Shown: positions 1 through 7,962, counted from the stretch's first letter. The stretch: DNA of 50,150 bases from Candidatus Omnitrophota bacterium (GCA_023819145.1 JAMWCW010000004.1:73935-124084); one strand, 5' to 3'. Notes: generated from the letters alone by a model not told the origin. Numbers and translations: made by a program.

Positions 1-20
1 TTATTATAAAACAAAAAATT

Positions 21-1526
21 ATGAACAAAAAACAGACTAAAAAAAAGAGTCTAGCGTTGCGTTTATTAAATGAACCGCATTTTCTTAAAGAAAAAGAGTT
101 TTTTGACAAATTAGTGGGAGAAAACACTGTATGGTGGATTGCGGAAGGAAAATTAAGTGAAAAAAGTTTGTTTCTTGTGAAAACAAACCAACCATCATGT
201 CATAGGCTAAGAAAGAAAATATGTGTATCTTGGTTAAGAAAATCAACCAAAAGCAATAAACATGATTCAAATAAATGCTCTCTAAATTTTAAGATAACTT
301 ATTTCTCTTTATCTTTAAATAATGGGGAAGATAATCCTTGCGTCTTATATATATGCCATCTTCGTAAAGATATGCCTTCATTGGCTGTTGAATGTTTAAA
401 TACTACGCTGAAACTTATCATTGATAAAACCAGGAAAGAAGAAGAGCTGAAAGAAATATACGAAACAGTAAAACCCCGTGCAATAGCACTCTCCACAGTT
501 CATACTGTGCATCGTCTAATCTCATCTACCTTAAATCTAGAAGAACTGTTGCCACGGATTGCCCGACTATGCCTTCAGGTGCTACGTGCGCGTAAATGTT
601 TAATAAGCCTGGTAGACCCTGATAAGAAAATAATTTCCCCTAAGGCCTTTATTGACTTGGATTCTAAAGAACCAAATACCCTAAAAATACCCTCTCAAAA
701 ACTTAATCATGAAAAACAGGTAGTCAAAAATGCAAAAATATATCTCAATGACAACTGCATCTGTATACCTTTAATCGACCAAGATGTTATCGGCACAATA
801 AGAGTAGAAGGTAAACAAAACAAGGAACCTTTTACTAATGCGGAAAAAGAGATACTTACGGTCTTGGCAGAACAGGCAATAGTAGCGATAAAGAATTCTC
901 AACTATACGAAGAAAGAGGAAGAATCCTCTGGGGGAGTATCCGTTCGCTTGCTGCTTTATTAGATATAAGGCTACCTGCCACTTATACTCATCCTGTAGG
1001 TTTCGTGGAAATAGTGCTTGAAATAGGAAAGGAATTAAAGCTATCTGAAGAAGAAATGGAAATCTTAAAATATGCAGCTTTACTTCTGGATGCAGGTAAA
1101 ATTAGTATTCCTGATGAAATTCTCATGAAACCTTCCAAGCTCACCGGTAAAGAATACGGTTTGATTAAAGAGCACCCCATTAAGAGTGCCGAGATCGTCG
1201 GAACGATAGAAGCAATGAAACCTGCTATACCTTTAATCATGCACCATCATGAACGTTATGATGGCAAAGGTTATCCCATGGGACTTAAAAGAAATGAGAT
1301 CCCCATGGGAGCTAGGATCATTGCCCTTGCGGATGCTTTTGAAGCAATGATTTGTAAAAGGCCATATCGAGGAAGAATCATGAGCATAGAAGAAGCAGTA
1401 AGAGAGATCAAAAAATCTTCGGGTTCCCAATTTGACCCTTCGGTGGTAAAAGCCTTTTTGAAACTCATCAAAGAAGAAAGGATAAAAAATATAATTTGCA
1501 GAATGCAGAAGATAGCAAAACTTTAA
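21..1526 (+). CDS. GAF / HD-GYP domain protein, HD motif degenerate
   Basis: This 501-residue protein has a GAF-like sensor region at roughly residues 160-300 and an HD-GYP domain at about 310-490. HD-GYP domains normally hydrolyse cyclic di-GMP with a metal centre. The first ligand His (H324), the HHHERYDGKGYP signature (from H408) and the RPYR motif are present. The HD dyad itself reads LLDAGK (L356-D357) instead of the usual HDIGK, so one metal-ligand His is missing, and the usual DA(Y/F)DAM segment reads DAFEAM. Activity is therefore doubtful and it may only bind or sense the nucleotide. It has no membrane segment. It starts two bases upstream of a winged-helix gene, and four PilZ genes or relics plus a c-di-GMP riboswitch lie within 11 kb. 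Confidence 0.88.
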   Translation: MNKKQTKKKSLALRLLNEPHFLKEKEFFDKLVGENTVWWIAEGKLSEKSLFLVKTNQPSCHRLRKKICVSWLRKSTKSNKHDSNKCSLNFKITYFSLSLNNGEDNPCVLYICHLRKDMPSLAVECLNTTLKLIIDKTRKEEELKEIYETVKPRAIALSTVHTVHRLISSTLNLEELLPRIARLCLQVLRARKCLISLVDPDKKIISPKAFIDLDSKEPNTLKIPSQKLNHEKQVVKNAKIYLNDNCICIPLIDQDVIGTIRVEGKQNKEPFTNAEKEILTVLAEQAIVAIKNSQLYEERGRILWGSIRSLAALLDIRLPATYTHPVGFVEIVLEIGKELKLSEEEMEILKYAALLLDAGKISIPDEILMKPSKLTGKEYGLIKEHPIKSAEIVGTIEAMKPAIPLIMHHHERYDGKGYPMGLKRNEIPMGARIIALADAFEAMICKRPYRGRIMSIEEAVREIKKSSGSQFDPSVVKAFLKLIKEERIKNIICRMQKIAKL

Positions 1527-1527
1527 A

Positions 1528-1824
1528 ATGAAAAATATCCTAAAAGCCATACGTTCACCTGTTAAGAAGAAAATCATTCTTTTCTTCCGCGAAAACCCTT
1601 ATTCTGTAGACAGTGTGCGAGGAATATCCACTTGGTTAAATATGAAACCTAATATAGTAAGAAAGGCCCTTGAAGAATTAGTCAAAGATGGGATACTCAT
1701 AGCCCATCGAGGAGCAACAACTACTGGATATGCCTACACTCAGGATATAGACATCTTAAATCAAATAGATGAATGTTTGTCTCCAAAAAGGAATGAAAAA
1801 AGAGATGCAGACCGACTTATTTGA
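1528..1824 (+). CDS. small winged-helix DNA-binding protein
   Basis: A 98-residue protein whose residues 10-75 read as an ArsR/MarR-like winged helix: a helix containing SPVKKKIILFF, a helix-turn-helix over the VRGISTWLNMKPNIVRKALEEL region (written here only as a landmark), then a wing beginning near DGILIAHRG. No effector domain or metal-binding cysteines are visible. It begins one base after the HD-GYP stop codon, so the two are surely co-transcribed, and it overlaps the next reading frame. It could be a local transcription regulator, but its target cannot be told from sequence. Confidence 0.75.
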   Translation: MKNILKAIRSPVKKKIILFFRENPYSVDSVRGISTWLNMKPNIVRKALEELVKDGILIAHRGATTTGYAYTQDIDILNQIDECLSPKRNEKRDADRLI

Positions 1825-2278
1825 AGAGGCAATTCAGAAAAAAATAAAGAGAAATTATTATCCGTCACTTAAAAAACTTTTTCCCTACGGATTTGTAAAT
1901 ATTAGATTAAGTTATGAAGGATTAATATTTTCTCTCATTGTCTTTATGCTTGTTTGTGTAGTTATTTTTAGTCTCGGAGTAGAGAAAGGTAAGCACTCTA
2001 CTTTAATAGTAAACGATACGCCTGGATTAGGTAATGAAGTATCAAAAAATTATTCTTCCAAGAAATATACCATTCAGGTTGCTGCTTACCGAGATAAAAA
2101 AATGGCATTAAATCTCATAAAAGAATTAATGCAAAACAGATATAGGCCTTTTGTTATCTATGCGGATAAAATGTATCATGTCTGTATTGGAAAATATCTA
2201 AATAAAGAAATCGCAAGAGAAGAATTATATAATTTGTTAAAAAAATACAAAACCAGTTATATAAGAACAATTCCTTAA
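1793..2278 (+). CDS. single-pass membrane protein with SPOR domain
   Basis: The protein has a short basic cytoplasmic N-terminus, one transmembrane helix (LIFSLIVFMLVCVVIFSLG) and a C-terminal SPOR domain of about 70 residues beginning YTIQVAAYRD. SPOR domains bind denuded septal peptidoglycan, so a role at the division site is likely. The gene overlaps the winged-helix gene. Three in-frame ATG codons (1769, 1793, 1805) are possible. AAGGA at 1788-1792 abuts the second and lies 12 bases before the third, so the start is uncertain by a few codons. The topology and domain are clear; the partner is unknown. Confidence 0.8.
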   Translation: MKKEMQTDLFEEAIQKKIKRNYYPSLKKLFPYGFVNIRLSYEGLIFSLIVFMLVCVVIFSLGVEKGKHSTLIVNDTPGLGNEVSKNYSSKKYTIQVAAYRDKKMALNLIKELMQNRYRPFVIYADKMYHVCIGKYLNKEIAREELYNLLKKYKTSYIRTIP

Positions 2279-2295
2279 AACAAAAGGAGGTAATC

Positions 2296-2541
2296 ATGAG
2301 CCAGCATCCGAGTTTAAAATATTCTCGAGTAGATACCCAACACCGTAATGTTTTGAAAAGAATTGAGCGTATAAAATTGTTAAAAGAACAAGGCAAATTA
2401 GATAAGACTGTTTCACTTTTTAAACTACCCAAAGTAAAAAGAATTAGACTAAAAATAAAGAAAGAAAAAACAGAAGAAAAAGCAAAAACTGCCACAGAAA
2501 CACCTCCTACGACATCTGAGAATAAAGAAACCAAAGGATAA
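2296..2541 (+). CDS. small basic protein of the Chlamydiae/Verrucomicrobia type
   Basis: An 81-residue, Lys/Arg-rich protein starting MSQHPSLKY with the internal pattern HRNVLKRIERIKLLKEQGK, then LPKVKRIR and a charged low-complexity tail. This resembles the family of small basic proteins described for Chlamydiae, Verrucomicrobia and relatives (TIGR04137 from memory), thought to be ribosome- or RNA-associated. A textbook ribosome-binding site (AAAGGAGG, 2282-2289) precedes the ATG, suggesting high expression. It is one of the better lineage markers in the window. The function is not established. Confidence 0.75.
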   Translation: MSQHPSLKYSRVDTQHRNVLKRIERIKLLKEQGKLDKTVSLFKLPKVKRIRLKIKKEKTEEKAKTATETPPTTSENKETKG

Positions 2542-2554
2542 TAATAGAGAAGAA

Positions 2555-3637
2555 ATGACGAGAGTTAGATTAAACCTCGGAGAAAGAAGCTATACGATTA
2601 TTATAAATAAAGATAATTACGCCGGCCTAGGTAAAGAGATTAAGAATTTATCCATTGGTAAAGACGCATTTATTGTTACAGACCAAAGAATAGCAAAAAT
2701 ACTCGGAAGAAAAATAACCTCTTCACTAAAAAATAAAAACTTAACCTCCCATATAGAAACTGTCCCCACTTCAGAGAAATCAAAATCTCTAAAAACATGG
2801 ACTAACTTAATTGAAAAATTAGTAAGTTTTGACAAAAGGAAAGAATTGTTTCTAGTGGCCTTGGGTGGTGGAGTAGTGGGAGACCTCACGGGATTTATTG
2901 CTTCGGTTTATAAAAGAGGTATCCCCTATATACAAATACCTACCACGCTCCTTGCACAGGTCGATTCAGCTATTGGCGGGAAAAATGCTATAGATTTGCC
3001 CTGTGGGAAAAATATTCTCGGGACCTTTTATCAACCTCGTTTAGTATATTCAGAAATATCTGCTCTTAAAAGCCTATCTCTTCGAGAAATTAAAAATGGC
3101 TTAGCCGAGGTTATAAAATATGGAGCAATCAAAAACAAAAAATTATTTAGATATTTAGAAGATACGGATTTAAACTCCAATTCCTTTAATTGGGAATATA
3201 TCATTTTAGAATGTACTAAGATTAAAAAAGAAATTATTGAACAAGATGAATATGATAAAAAAGAATTAAGAATGATTCTTAACTTCGGTCATACCATTGG
3301 ACACGGCATTGAGACTGCTTCAGAATACTCAAGAAAATATAGCCATGGCGAAGCCATATCCTTAGGAATGCTTTGCGCTACGGAAATAGGAATAATGTTA
3401 GGAATTACTCCTCTAAAGGATTTAAAAAGATTAGAGAACTTAATTATTAAAATTGGCCTACCCCAAAAAATTAGATATTTAAAACTTGATAATATTATAA
3501 GAGCCATTACTTATGATAAGAAATTCCGTGGTTTAAAAACTCGCCTAGTAATCTTAGAAGAAATAGGAAAAGCCAAGATAGTCAAAGATATTTCCTGGAA
3601 TTTAATCAAAAGGGTAATAAAAAAGAGGATGGCTTGA
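2555..3637 (+). CDS. aroB: 3-dehydroquinate synthase
   Basis: AroB converts DAHP to 3-dehydroquinate, the second step of the shikimate pathway, using NAD and a divalent metal. The 360-residue length is normal. The sequence shows the NAD-binding GGGVVGDLTGF motif, the PTTLLAQVDSAIGGK motif, the Glu/Lys of NGLAEVIKYG, and the metal-binding His residues in NFGHTIGHGIE and SHGEA. It sits 13 bases after the small basic protein gene and 4 bases before a PilZ gene. No other aro gene is nearby, so it is an isolated pathway member within a mixed operon. Confidence 0.97.
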   Translation: MTRVRLNLGERSYTIIINKDNYAGLGKEIKNLSIGKDAFIVTDQRIAKILGRKITSSLKNKNLTSHIETVPTSEKSKSLKTWTNLIEKLVSFDKRKELFLVALGGGVVGDLTGFIASVYKRGIPYIQIPTTLLAQVDSAIGGKNAIDLPCGKNILGTFYQPRLVYSEISALKSLSLREIKNGLAEVIKYGAIKNKKLFRYLEDTDLNSNSFNWEYIILECTKIKKEIIEQDEYDKKELRMILNFGHTIGHGIETASEYSRKYSHGEAISLGMLCATEIGIMLGITPLKDLKRLENLIIKIGLPQKIRYLKLDNIIRAITYDKKFRGLKTRLVILEEIGKAKIVKDISWNLIKRVIKKRMA

Positions 3638-3641
3638 TATT

Positions 3642-4004
3642 ATGGATGAAAATCTTTCTTTACAAAACCGAAGAAGATATCATCGTATAAATTTTGATAC
3701 CTCAGTAACTTACCAAACAAAAGTTGGCAGTCGCTTAAACCATACCTTAACAAGAGATTTAAGCGAAGGAGGTATGGGGGTAATCTTTGAAGAATTTTTA
3801 CCTAAGGATGCGGAATTAATCCTGGAATTTAGCCTCAAGAAAAATAGCACCCCCATTAGAACCAGAGCGAAGGTAGTGTGGGTGCAAAAACTTCCTTATA
3901 CTGAACGATATCGAGCAGGTTTAGAATTTGAAGAGATGGAAGCCCTACAGAAGTCGAATCTTAAAAGATTTATAAATAAAGAACCTCTTTTGTTTTACTA
4001 TTGA
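3642..4004 (+). CDS. PilZ domain protein (cytoplasmic)
   Basis: A 120-residue stand-alone PilZ domain. The N-terminal Arg motif (NRRRYHRINF) and the second signature DLSEGGMG, the two elements that bind cyclic di-GMP, are both present, followed by the beta-barrel segment ending in YRAGLEFEEM. No membrane segment. It follows aroB by 4 bases. It is one of three intact PilZ genes here and should act as a soluble c-di-GMP receptor; its output partner is unknown. Its TGA stop lies inside the -35 box of the next promoter. Confidence 0.88.
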   Translation: MDENLSLQNRRRYHRINFDTSVTYQTKVGSRLNHTLTRDLSEGGMGVIFEEFLPKDAELILEFSLKKNSTPIRTRAKVVWVQKLPYTERYRAGLEFEEMEALQKSNLKRFINKEPLLFYY

Positions 4005-4029
4005 AATCGTCCCTTGTTTTTAGTATAAT
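4001..4029 (+). promoter_or_regulatory. sigma70-type promoter for the secreted protein at 4039
   Basis: TTGAAA (4001-4006), a 17-base spacer and TATAAT (4024-4029). The -35 contains the stop codon of the PilZ gene. Only 9 bases separate the -10 from the ATG at 4039, so transcription should start about 2-3 bases before the start codon and the mRNA would be nearly leaderless. Confidence 0.75.
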
Positions 4030-4038
4030 TCATACAAT

Positions 4039-4830
4039 ATGAAAGTAATTAAAACAATTCTGTATCTATCTTTAGGAATCCTGTTATGCGTTAATGTTGT
4101 TTATGGAACCGAGAATGATAATATCCTTGGAGTGAGAATTCTTTCTGTTAATCGCGAGCATAATTTTTTAGTAATTGACGTTGGAAGCAAAGATGGTTTG
4201 AGTGAAGGGATGCAAGTAGATTTGTTCAAAGATGGGAAGAACGTTGCTACTCTACAAATTATTCGGGTTAAGGAAAAGGTTTCTGCTTGCGACATTAAAC
4301 GCGTAGAGCCCAATTATATTTTGAAAGAAAAAGAAGTTTACAGCTTAACAATTACAAAAACCCTCTTTTCTCCGCGAATAAAAAAGGTTACTCCCGAAAA
4401 AGAAGTCAAAAAGAAAGAAAAGACAACAGCCTTCATTCCTATTCTGCCAATGATGGTGCGTATTGAAGCAAGAAAAGAAATAGTCAACTATTACCTGAAT
4501 GAAACTTTAAAAGATATGAATTTTATTATCACTTCTTCAAATATCAAAGAAGGTATCTTCACCGCACACAAATTTCTATCCTTGCCTTTCTGGGATGAAA
4601 TCTGGGCAGACCTTAAAGGCACAACTGACCACCGTGCAGTATATGAGATAAACACTCTTGATGACGAAACAGGCACTACTTTAAAATTAGATATCCGTAT
4701 AACTTACACTAATAAAAAGGGTAATATTGAAGAGAAAAGCGTCCGGCAGAATTCAGTAGTTGTCAAAGATGCTTTAGAACTTGTTAAAACTGTAAAAGAT
4801 AAATCTGAAATTTTAACGCGAGAGAGGTAA
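4039..4830 (+). CDS. secreted protein with FlgT-C-like N-terminal module
   Basis: A 263-residue protein with a Sec signal peptide (basic start, then a hydrophobic stretch, cleavage probably near VYGTEN). Residues about 30-105 (ILSVNREHNFLVIDVGS, then KDGLSEGM) resemble the small beta-rich module at the C-terminus of FlgT-like outer-envelope proteins. The region from about 135 on has alternating strands and is not recognised. The promoter upstream suggests a near-leaderless message, and the coding sequence is followed after 4 bases by the zinc protein gene. Periplasmic or outer-membrane associated; function unknown. Confidence 0.65.
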   Translation: MKVIKTILYLSLGILLCVNVVYGTENDNILGVRILSVNREHNFLVIDVGSKDGLSEGMQVDLFKDGKNVATLQIIRVKEKVSACDIKRVEPNYILKEKEVYSLTITKTLFSPRIKKVTPEKEVKKKEKTTAFIPILPMMVRIEARKEIVNYYLNETLKDMNFIITSSNIKEGIFTAHKFLSLPFWDEIWADLKGTTDHRAVYEINTLDDETGTTLKLDIRITYTNKKGNIEEKSVRQNSVVVKDALELVKTVKDKSEILTRER

Positions 4831-4834
4831 GACA

Positions 4835-5017
4835 ATGGCTGAAGAAAAAAAGGCACCAGAAACCCCAAAAACCGAGACCAAAACCGCGGGAAAACCAAGA
4901 AACTGTGTCTTTTGTAACAAAGTTTTAAAACGCAGGTATTGGTATTACCGCAACGGCAAATACTATTGCAAAAAGAAGTGCTGGAAAGAAGAACAGAAAA
5001 AGGCACAAAAAACATAA
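4835..5017 (+). CDS. very small zinc-binding protein
   Basis: A 60-residue protein: a charged Pro/Lys-rich N-terminal third, then CVFCNK and, 15 residues later, CKKKC, giving a four-cysteine zinc knuckle around aromatic residues (RRYWYY). A good ribosome-binding site (AGAGAGG) lies before the ATG. It follows the secreted protein by 4 bases and ends just before a strong hairpin. Presumably a nucleic-acid or ribosome-associated zinc finger, but no family is recognised. Confidence 0.65.
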   Translation: MAEEKKAPETPKTETKTAGKPRNCVFCNKVLKRRYWYYRNGKYYCKKKCWKEEQKKAQKT

Positions 5018-5022
5018 TAGAT

Positions 5023-5080
5023 AATCTGTGTTTATCAAAATAAACTGCAAATAAATTTTGATAGGCACAGATTTAATTTT
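5023..5080 (+). terminator. long hairpin followed by T-run
   Basis: AATCTGTG-TT-TATCAAAAT (5023-5041) pairs with ATTTTGATA-GG-CACAGATT (5055-5073). The central TT/GG can form U-G pairs in RNA, giving a 19-pair stem with a 13-base loop, followed by TAATTTTT. It probably ends the 4.0-5.0 kb transcript just before the tRNA. Confidence 0.65.
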
Positions 5081-5085
5081 TACAG

Positions 5086-5157
5086 GGGCCTATAGCTTAA
5101 TGGATAGAGTACAGGGCTCCGGACCCTGATGTGAGGGTTCGATTCCCTCTAGGCCCA
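5086..5157 (+). tRNA. tRNA-Arg (anticodon CCG)
   Basis: A complete cloverleaf: acceptor GGGCCTA/TAGGCCC, a D-arm with GGATAGAG, anticodon stem CAGGG/CCCTG around loop CTCCGGA (anticodon CCG, reads CGG), T-arm GAGGG-TTCGATT-CCCTC and discriminator A. CCA is not encoded. 72 nucleotides. Confidence 0.95.
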
Positions 5158-5179
5158 GTAAATATAAGACTTTAAAAAT

Positions 5180-5569
5180 ATGAACGAGCACAAGCATAAA
5201 GATAGACGGAAATACCCTCGTTTAGAAAAGAAACTCCCCATCAAAGCTTTTGGAGAAACTTTTGATTTCTATACTGAGACGATGAATATTGGAGCTGGAG
5301 GAGTGCTTTTTTACCTTGATAACCCTATACCCATCGCCACTAAACTAAAGATAACTCTCGTACTTCCTTCAAAAAAAGAAAAAAAGGATATTAAAATAGA
5401 CTGTGAGGGGGTAGTGGTAAGAATCCAAGAGAATCTAACGGTTACCGGACAGGGAAGATATTATATGGCAATAATGTTCACGGAAATCTCTCCTGAAAAT
5501 AGAGCAAAAATAAATCAATTTGTCAACGAACAACTCGGTATATCCGAAGGGGAGGAAGAAGGTGATTAG
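5180..5569 (+). CDS. PilZ domain protein (cytoplasmic)
   Basis: A 129-residue single PilZ domain. The first binding motif is DRRKYPRLEKK (RxxxR) and the second, MNIGAGGVLF, keeps the NxGxGG pattern. A short acidic tail follows the barrel. It is preceded by tRNA-Arg and overlaps the next gene by 8 bases, so translation is coupled. It should bind cyclic di-GMP; the effector function is unknown. It is divergent from the other PilZ genes here, so it is not a recent duplicate. Confidence 0.87.
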   Translation: MNEHKHKDRRKYPRLEKKLPIKAFGETFDFYTETMNIGAGGVLFYLDNPIPIATKLKITLVLPSKKEKKDIKIDCEGVVVRIQENLTVTGQGRYYMAIMFTEISPENRAKINQFVNEQLGISEGEEEGD

Positions 5570-5885
5570 TTTAGAAGAATTCAAAAAAATAGAACTGAAA
5601 GTTGCTAAGATAATTGAAGTCAAAGAACATCCACAAGCAGATAAACTGTATGTGCTTAAGGTAAATACGGGAAATGAGATTAAACAATTGGTAGCGGGAA
5701 TAAGAAAATTTTATACTCCCCAACAACTCCTGAACAAAAATATTGTTATTATCAACAACCTCCAACCGGCAATGATTCGGGGGATAGAAAGCCAGGGGAT
5801 GCTTCTGGCTGCCTCCGACACAAACAATAATATCTCTTTGATTTTACCCGATAAGGACATTGCTCCCGGCAGTACTATCCGCTAG
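5562..5885 (+). CDS. tRNA-binding domain protein (MetRS C-terminal / CsaA type)
   Basis: About 107 residues of EMAP/MetG-type OB fold: VISLEEFKKIELKVAKI, then EHPQADKLYVLKVN, and MIRGIESQGMLLAA, the classical tRNA-binding motif set. It matches the detached C-terminal dimerisation domain of methionyl-tRNA synthetase. The longer open frame from 5520 would overlap PilZ by 50 bases. I chose the GTG at 5562 because GGAGG (5551-5555) is well spaced and homologues begin at this residue. It may serve MetRS in trans or be a CsaA-like chaperone. Confidence 0.85.
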   Translation: MISLEEFKKIELKVAKIIEVKEHPQADKLYVLKVNTGNEIKQLVAGIRKFYTPQQLLNKNIVIINNLQPAMIRGIESQGMLLAASDTNNNISLILPDKDIAPGSTIR

Positions 5886-5887
5886 AT

Positions 5888-6367
5888 ATGTTGTGTCTGA
5901 AGAAAAATTACATTATTGGGGTAATCGGAACTTCTAACCCTAATAAGCGAATTGTCCATATTGCTGAAGAAATAGGAAAAGAAATTGCCGCTGGAGGATG
6001 TATGCTTATATGTGGTGGTTTGGGGGGAGTAATGGAGTTCTCGGCAAAAGGGGCTAAAGAAAAGAAGGGAATAACCATCGGAATTCTCCCTACCGATGAC
6101 CCTTCTACGGCTAATAAATACATTGATATTCCTATCGCAACAGGTTTAGGCGAGGCAAGAAACATTATTATCGTAAAAACTGCGGATGCTTTAATCGCGG
6201 TGGGCAAGGGTTTAGGTACACTTTCGGAAATTGCTTTTGCGCTTAAATTAAACAAACCCCTTGTAGGCATAGAAACCTGGAAAATTCCGGGAATAATCTC
6301 TCTTCCTAAACCCCCTGAAGTAGTAAAAAAAGCGATAGAACTGGCAAAAAAGTCAAAAAGGGGATAA
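5888..6367 (+). CDS. SLOG-fold nucleotide-binding protein (TIGR00725-like)
   Basis: A 159-residue Rossmann-like protein with GVIGTSNP at the N-terminus, the glycine-rich CGGLGGVMEFSAKGA motif and GKGLGTLSEIAFAL, which together define the LOG/DprA-like SLOG superfamily. The PGGxGTxxE motif of active cytokinin-monophosphate phosphoribohydrolases is altered to GKGLGTLSE, so the reaction is uncertain. It starts 2 bases after the tRNA-binding gene and ends 5 bases before the HIT gene, within one operon. Confidence 0.8.
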   Translation: MLCLKKNYIIGVIGTSNPNKRIVHIAEEIGKEIAAGGCMLICGGLGGVMEFSAKGAKEKKGITIGILPTDDPSTANKYIDIPIATGLGEARNIIIVKTADALIAVGKGLGTLSEIAFALKLNKPLVGIETWKIPGIISLPKPPEVVKKAIELAKKSKRG

Positions 6368-6372
6368 TCGTC

Positions 6373-6720
6373 ATGGAAAAAGATTGTATCTTTTGTAAAA
6401 TTATCAGAAAAGAAATTCCTGCAAAAATAGTCTACGCTGATAAAGATGTCTTGAGTTTTGAAGATATAAATCCGCAGGCACCGGTACATCTTATTATTAT
6501 CCCCAAAAAGCATATTGAAAAGATAAGCGATATCACTGAAAAAAATTACCCTTTAGTGGGAAAATTAGTATTTATCGCCCAGAAACTGGCCAAAGATAAG
6601 AAAATATCTGACTCAGGATATCGCTTGGTATTTAATTGCGGTAAGGATGCAGGCCAGGCAGTATTTCACGTTCACCTTCATCTTTTAGGGGGAAGAAAAT
6701 TAACCTGGCCTCCGGGATAA
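6373..6720 (+). CDS. HIT family nucleotide hydrolase (HinT-like)
   Basis: 115 residues, the usual HinT length. The zinc-site residues CIFCKI at the start, the conserved PVHLIIIPKKH segment and the catalytic histidine triad HVHLHLLGGR are all present, ending in the typical WPPG. These proteins hydrolyse phosphoramidates of purine nucleotides. Cytoplasmic. It lies 5 bases downstream of the SLOG gene. Confidence 0.94.
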   Translation: MEKDCIFCKIIRKEIPAKIVYADKDVLSFEDINPQAPVHLIIIPKKHIEKISDITEKNYPLVGKLVFIAQKLAKDKKISDSGYRLVFNCGKDAGQAVFHVHLHLLGGRKLTWPPG

Positions 6721-6785
6721 AAAACAAGATGCAAAAATCAAAAGGAAAAATTAAAAAAATGGTTACTGGTTACTGGCGATCCCCA

Positions 6786-7760
6786 ATGAAGTTGCTACTT
6801 AAAAGAAATCTTGAGTTCCCGATAAGAATCTTCATAGTGATAATTCTTCCGGGATTGGCTACTTCTTTCTTAAGCGGTTGTGCTACCGTTTACAATCCCG
6901 CTACCCAGCAGAAAGAATTAATCTTAATTGACACAGGAACTGAAGTTATGTTGGGTAAACAAATAGATTTTCAAATTTCTCAAAGTTACGAAATTGTCAA
7001 AGGAACTCAGGATAATGAAAGGGTAAATATCATCGGAAAAAAAGTCGCTGAGGTTTCGGACCGTCAAGATATAAGATATATCTTTAAAATTGTTAAGGAT
7101 AAGGAAGTCAATGCTTTTTGCACCCCTGGCGGTTATGTTTATATCCATACCGGCCTTCTAGAAAAAGTTAACGATGATGAGCTTGCTTGTGTGATTGGTC
7201 ATGAGATAGGACATGTTGCTGCTCGGCATATTGTCAAGAAACTTCAGGCACAGCTCGGTTATGAACTCTTAGTCAGTCTTGCCTTAGGCAGGGGAGGAGC
7301 GCAAGAAATAGAAAAAGCACTAAATGTTGCTTTTAATATTATTGCTTTAGGTTACAGCAGAGAAGATGAATTCTTGGCTGATAAATTAGGAATAAAGTAT
7401 GCTTATAAAGCAGGTTATGACCCTCAAGCGATGATAAACTTTTTCAAAAAATTACAAGAACTAAAAAAAGACAAAACCATGGCCACCCCACTTTTCTTGC
7501 GTTCCCATCCCTACTTAGAGCAACGCATCGAAAGAGCAGGCCAGGAAATTACAAAACTTCAACAACCAGAACTATCTTCCTTAACTCTAACCAACCCGCA
7601 ACCTCTTTCTCCTAAAAACCCCACTCTTTCCTTACAAGAAGAAAAAACCAGCACTGCTTTTACTACAAAATATAAAAAATGTCCTACCTGCGGTAAAATC
7701 TATCCCCGTAATTACCAATATTGTATCCAAGATGGAAGCTCGTTAATTGCTTATCCTTAA
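6786..7760 (+). CDS. M48-family zinc metalloprotease, lipoprotein, with C-terminal zinc ribbon
   Basis: A 324-residue BepA/YcaL-type peptidase. The signal sequence ends in a lipobox (LSGC). The HEIGHVAARH zinc motif and the downstream SREDEFLAD glutamate motif are intact. The C-terminus adds a ribbon with CPTCG and a further Cys (QYCIQDG), unusual for the family. The frame is open up to an ATG at 6729, but that stretch is AT-rich intergenic-type sequence with GGTTACTGGTTACTGG, so I place the start at 6786; no clear ribosome-binding site supports either. A paralogue lies at 12404-13162. Likely role: quality control of envelope proteins. Confidence 0.87.
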   Translation: MKLLLKRNLEFPIRIFIVIILPGLATSFLSGCATVYNPATQQKELILIDTGTEVMLGKQIDFQISQSYEIVKGTQDNERVNIIGKKVAEVSDRQDIRYIFKIVKDKEVNAFCTPGGYVYIHTGLLEKVNDDELACVIGHEIGHVAARHIVKKLQAQLGYELLVSLALGRGGAQEIEKALNVAFNIIALGYSREDEFLADKLGIKYAYKAGYDPQAMINFFKKLQELKKDKTMATPLFLRSHPYLEQRIERAGQEITKLQQPELSSLTLTNPQPLSPKNPTLSLQEEKTSTAFTTKYKKCPTCGKIYPRNYQYCIQDGSSLIAYP

Positions 7761-7962
7761 GAACATTACTCATTCAATATTATTCACTGTTAAAACTAAA
7801 TTTACCATCCTCACCCCCTTGGCACTAACCATTTTATATGCTATATATTTTGTGCAGATGTAGATAAAGAAATAGAGCAGAGTAAACTACCTGATGTTCT
7901 TAATTAGAACAGAAGGTTTTTATTATCTGCTTATTTCATAAATTTATTATGATTATTAAAAA
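7761..7962. other. intergenic gap without gene
   Basis: About 200 AT-rich bases. A short inverted repeat GTTCTTAATTAGAAC lies near 7895-7910, and a TATGAT hexamer (7948-7953) sits exactly 9 bases before the next ATG, but no convincing -35 accompanies it. No coding sequence was seen on either strand. Confidence 0.4.
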
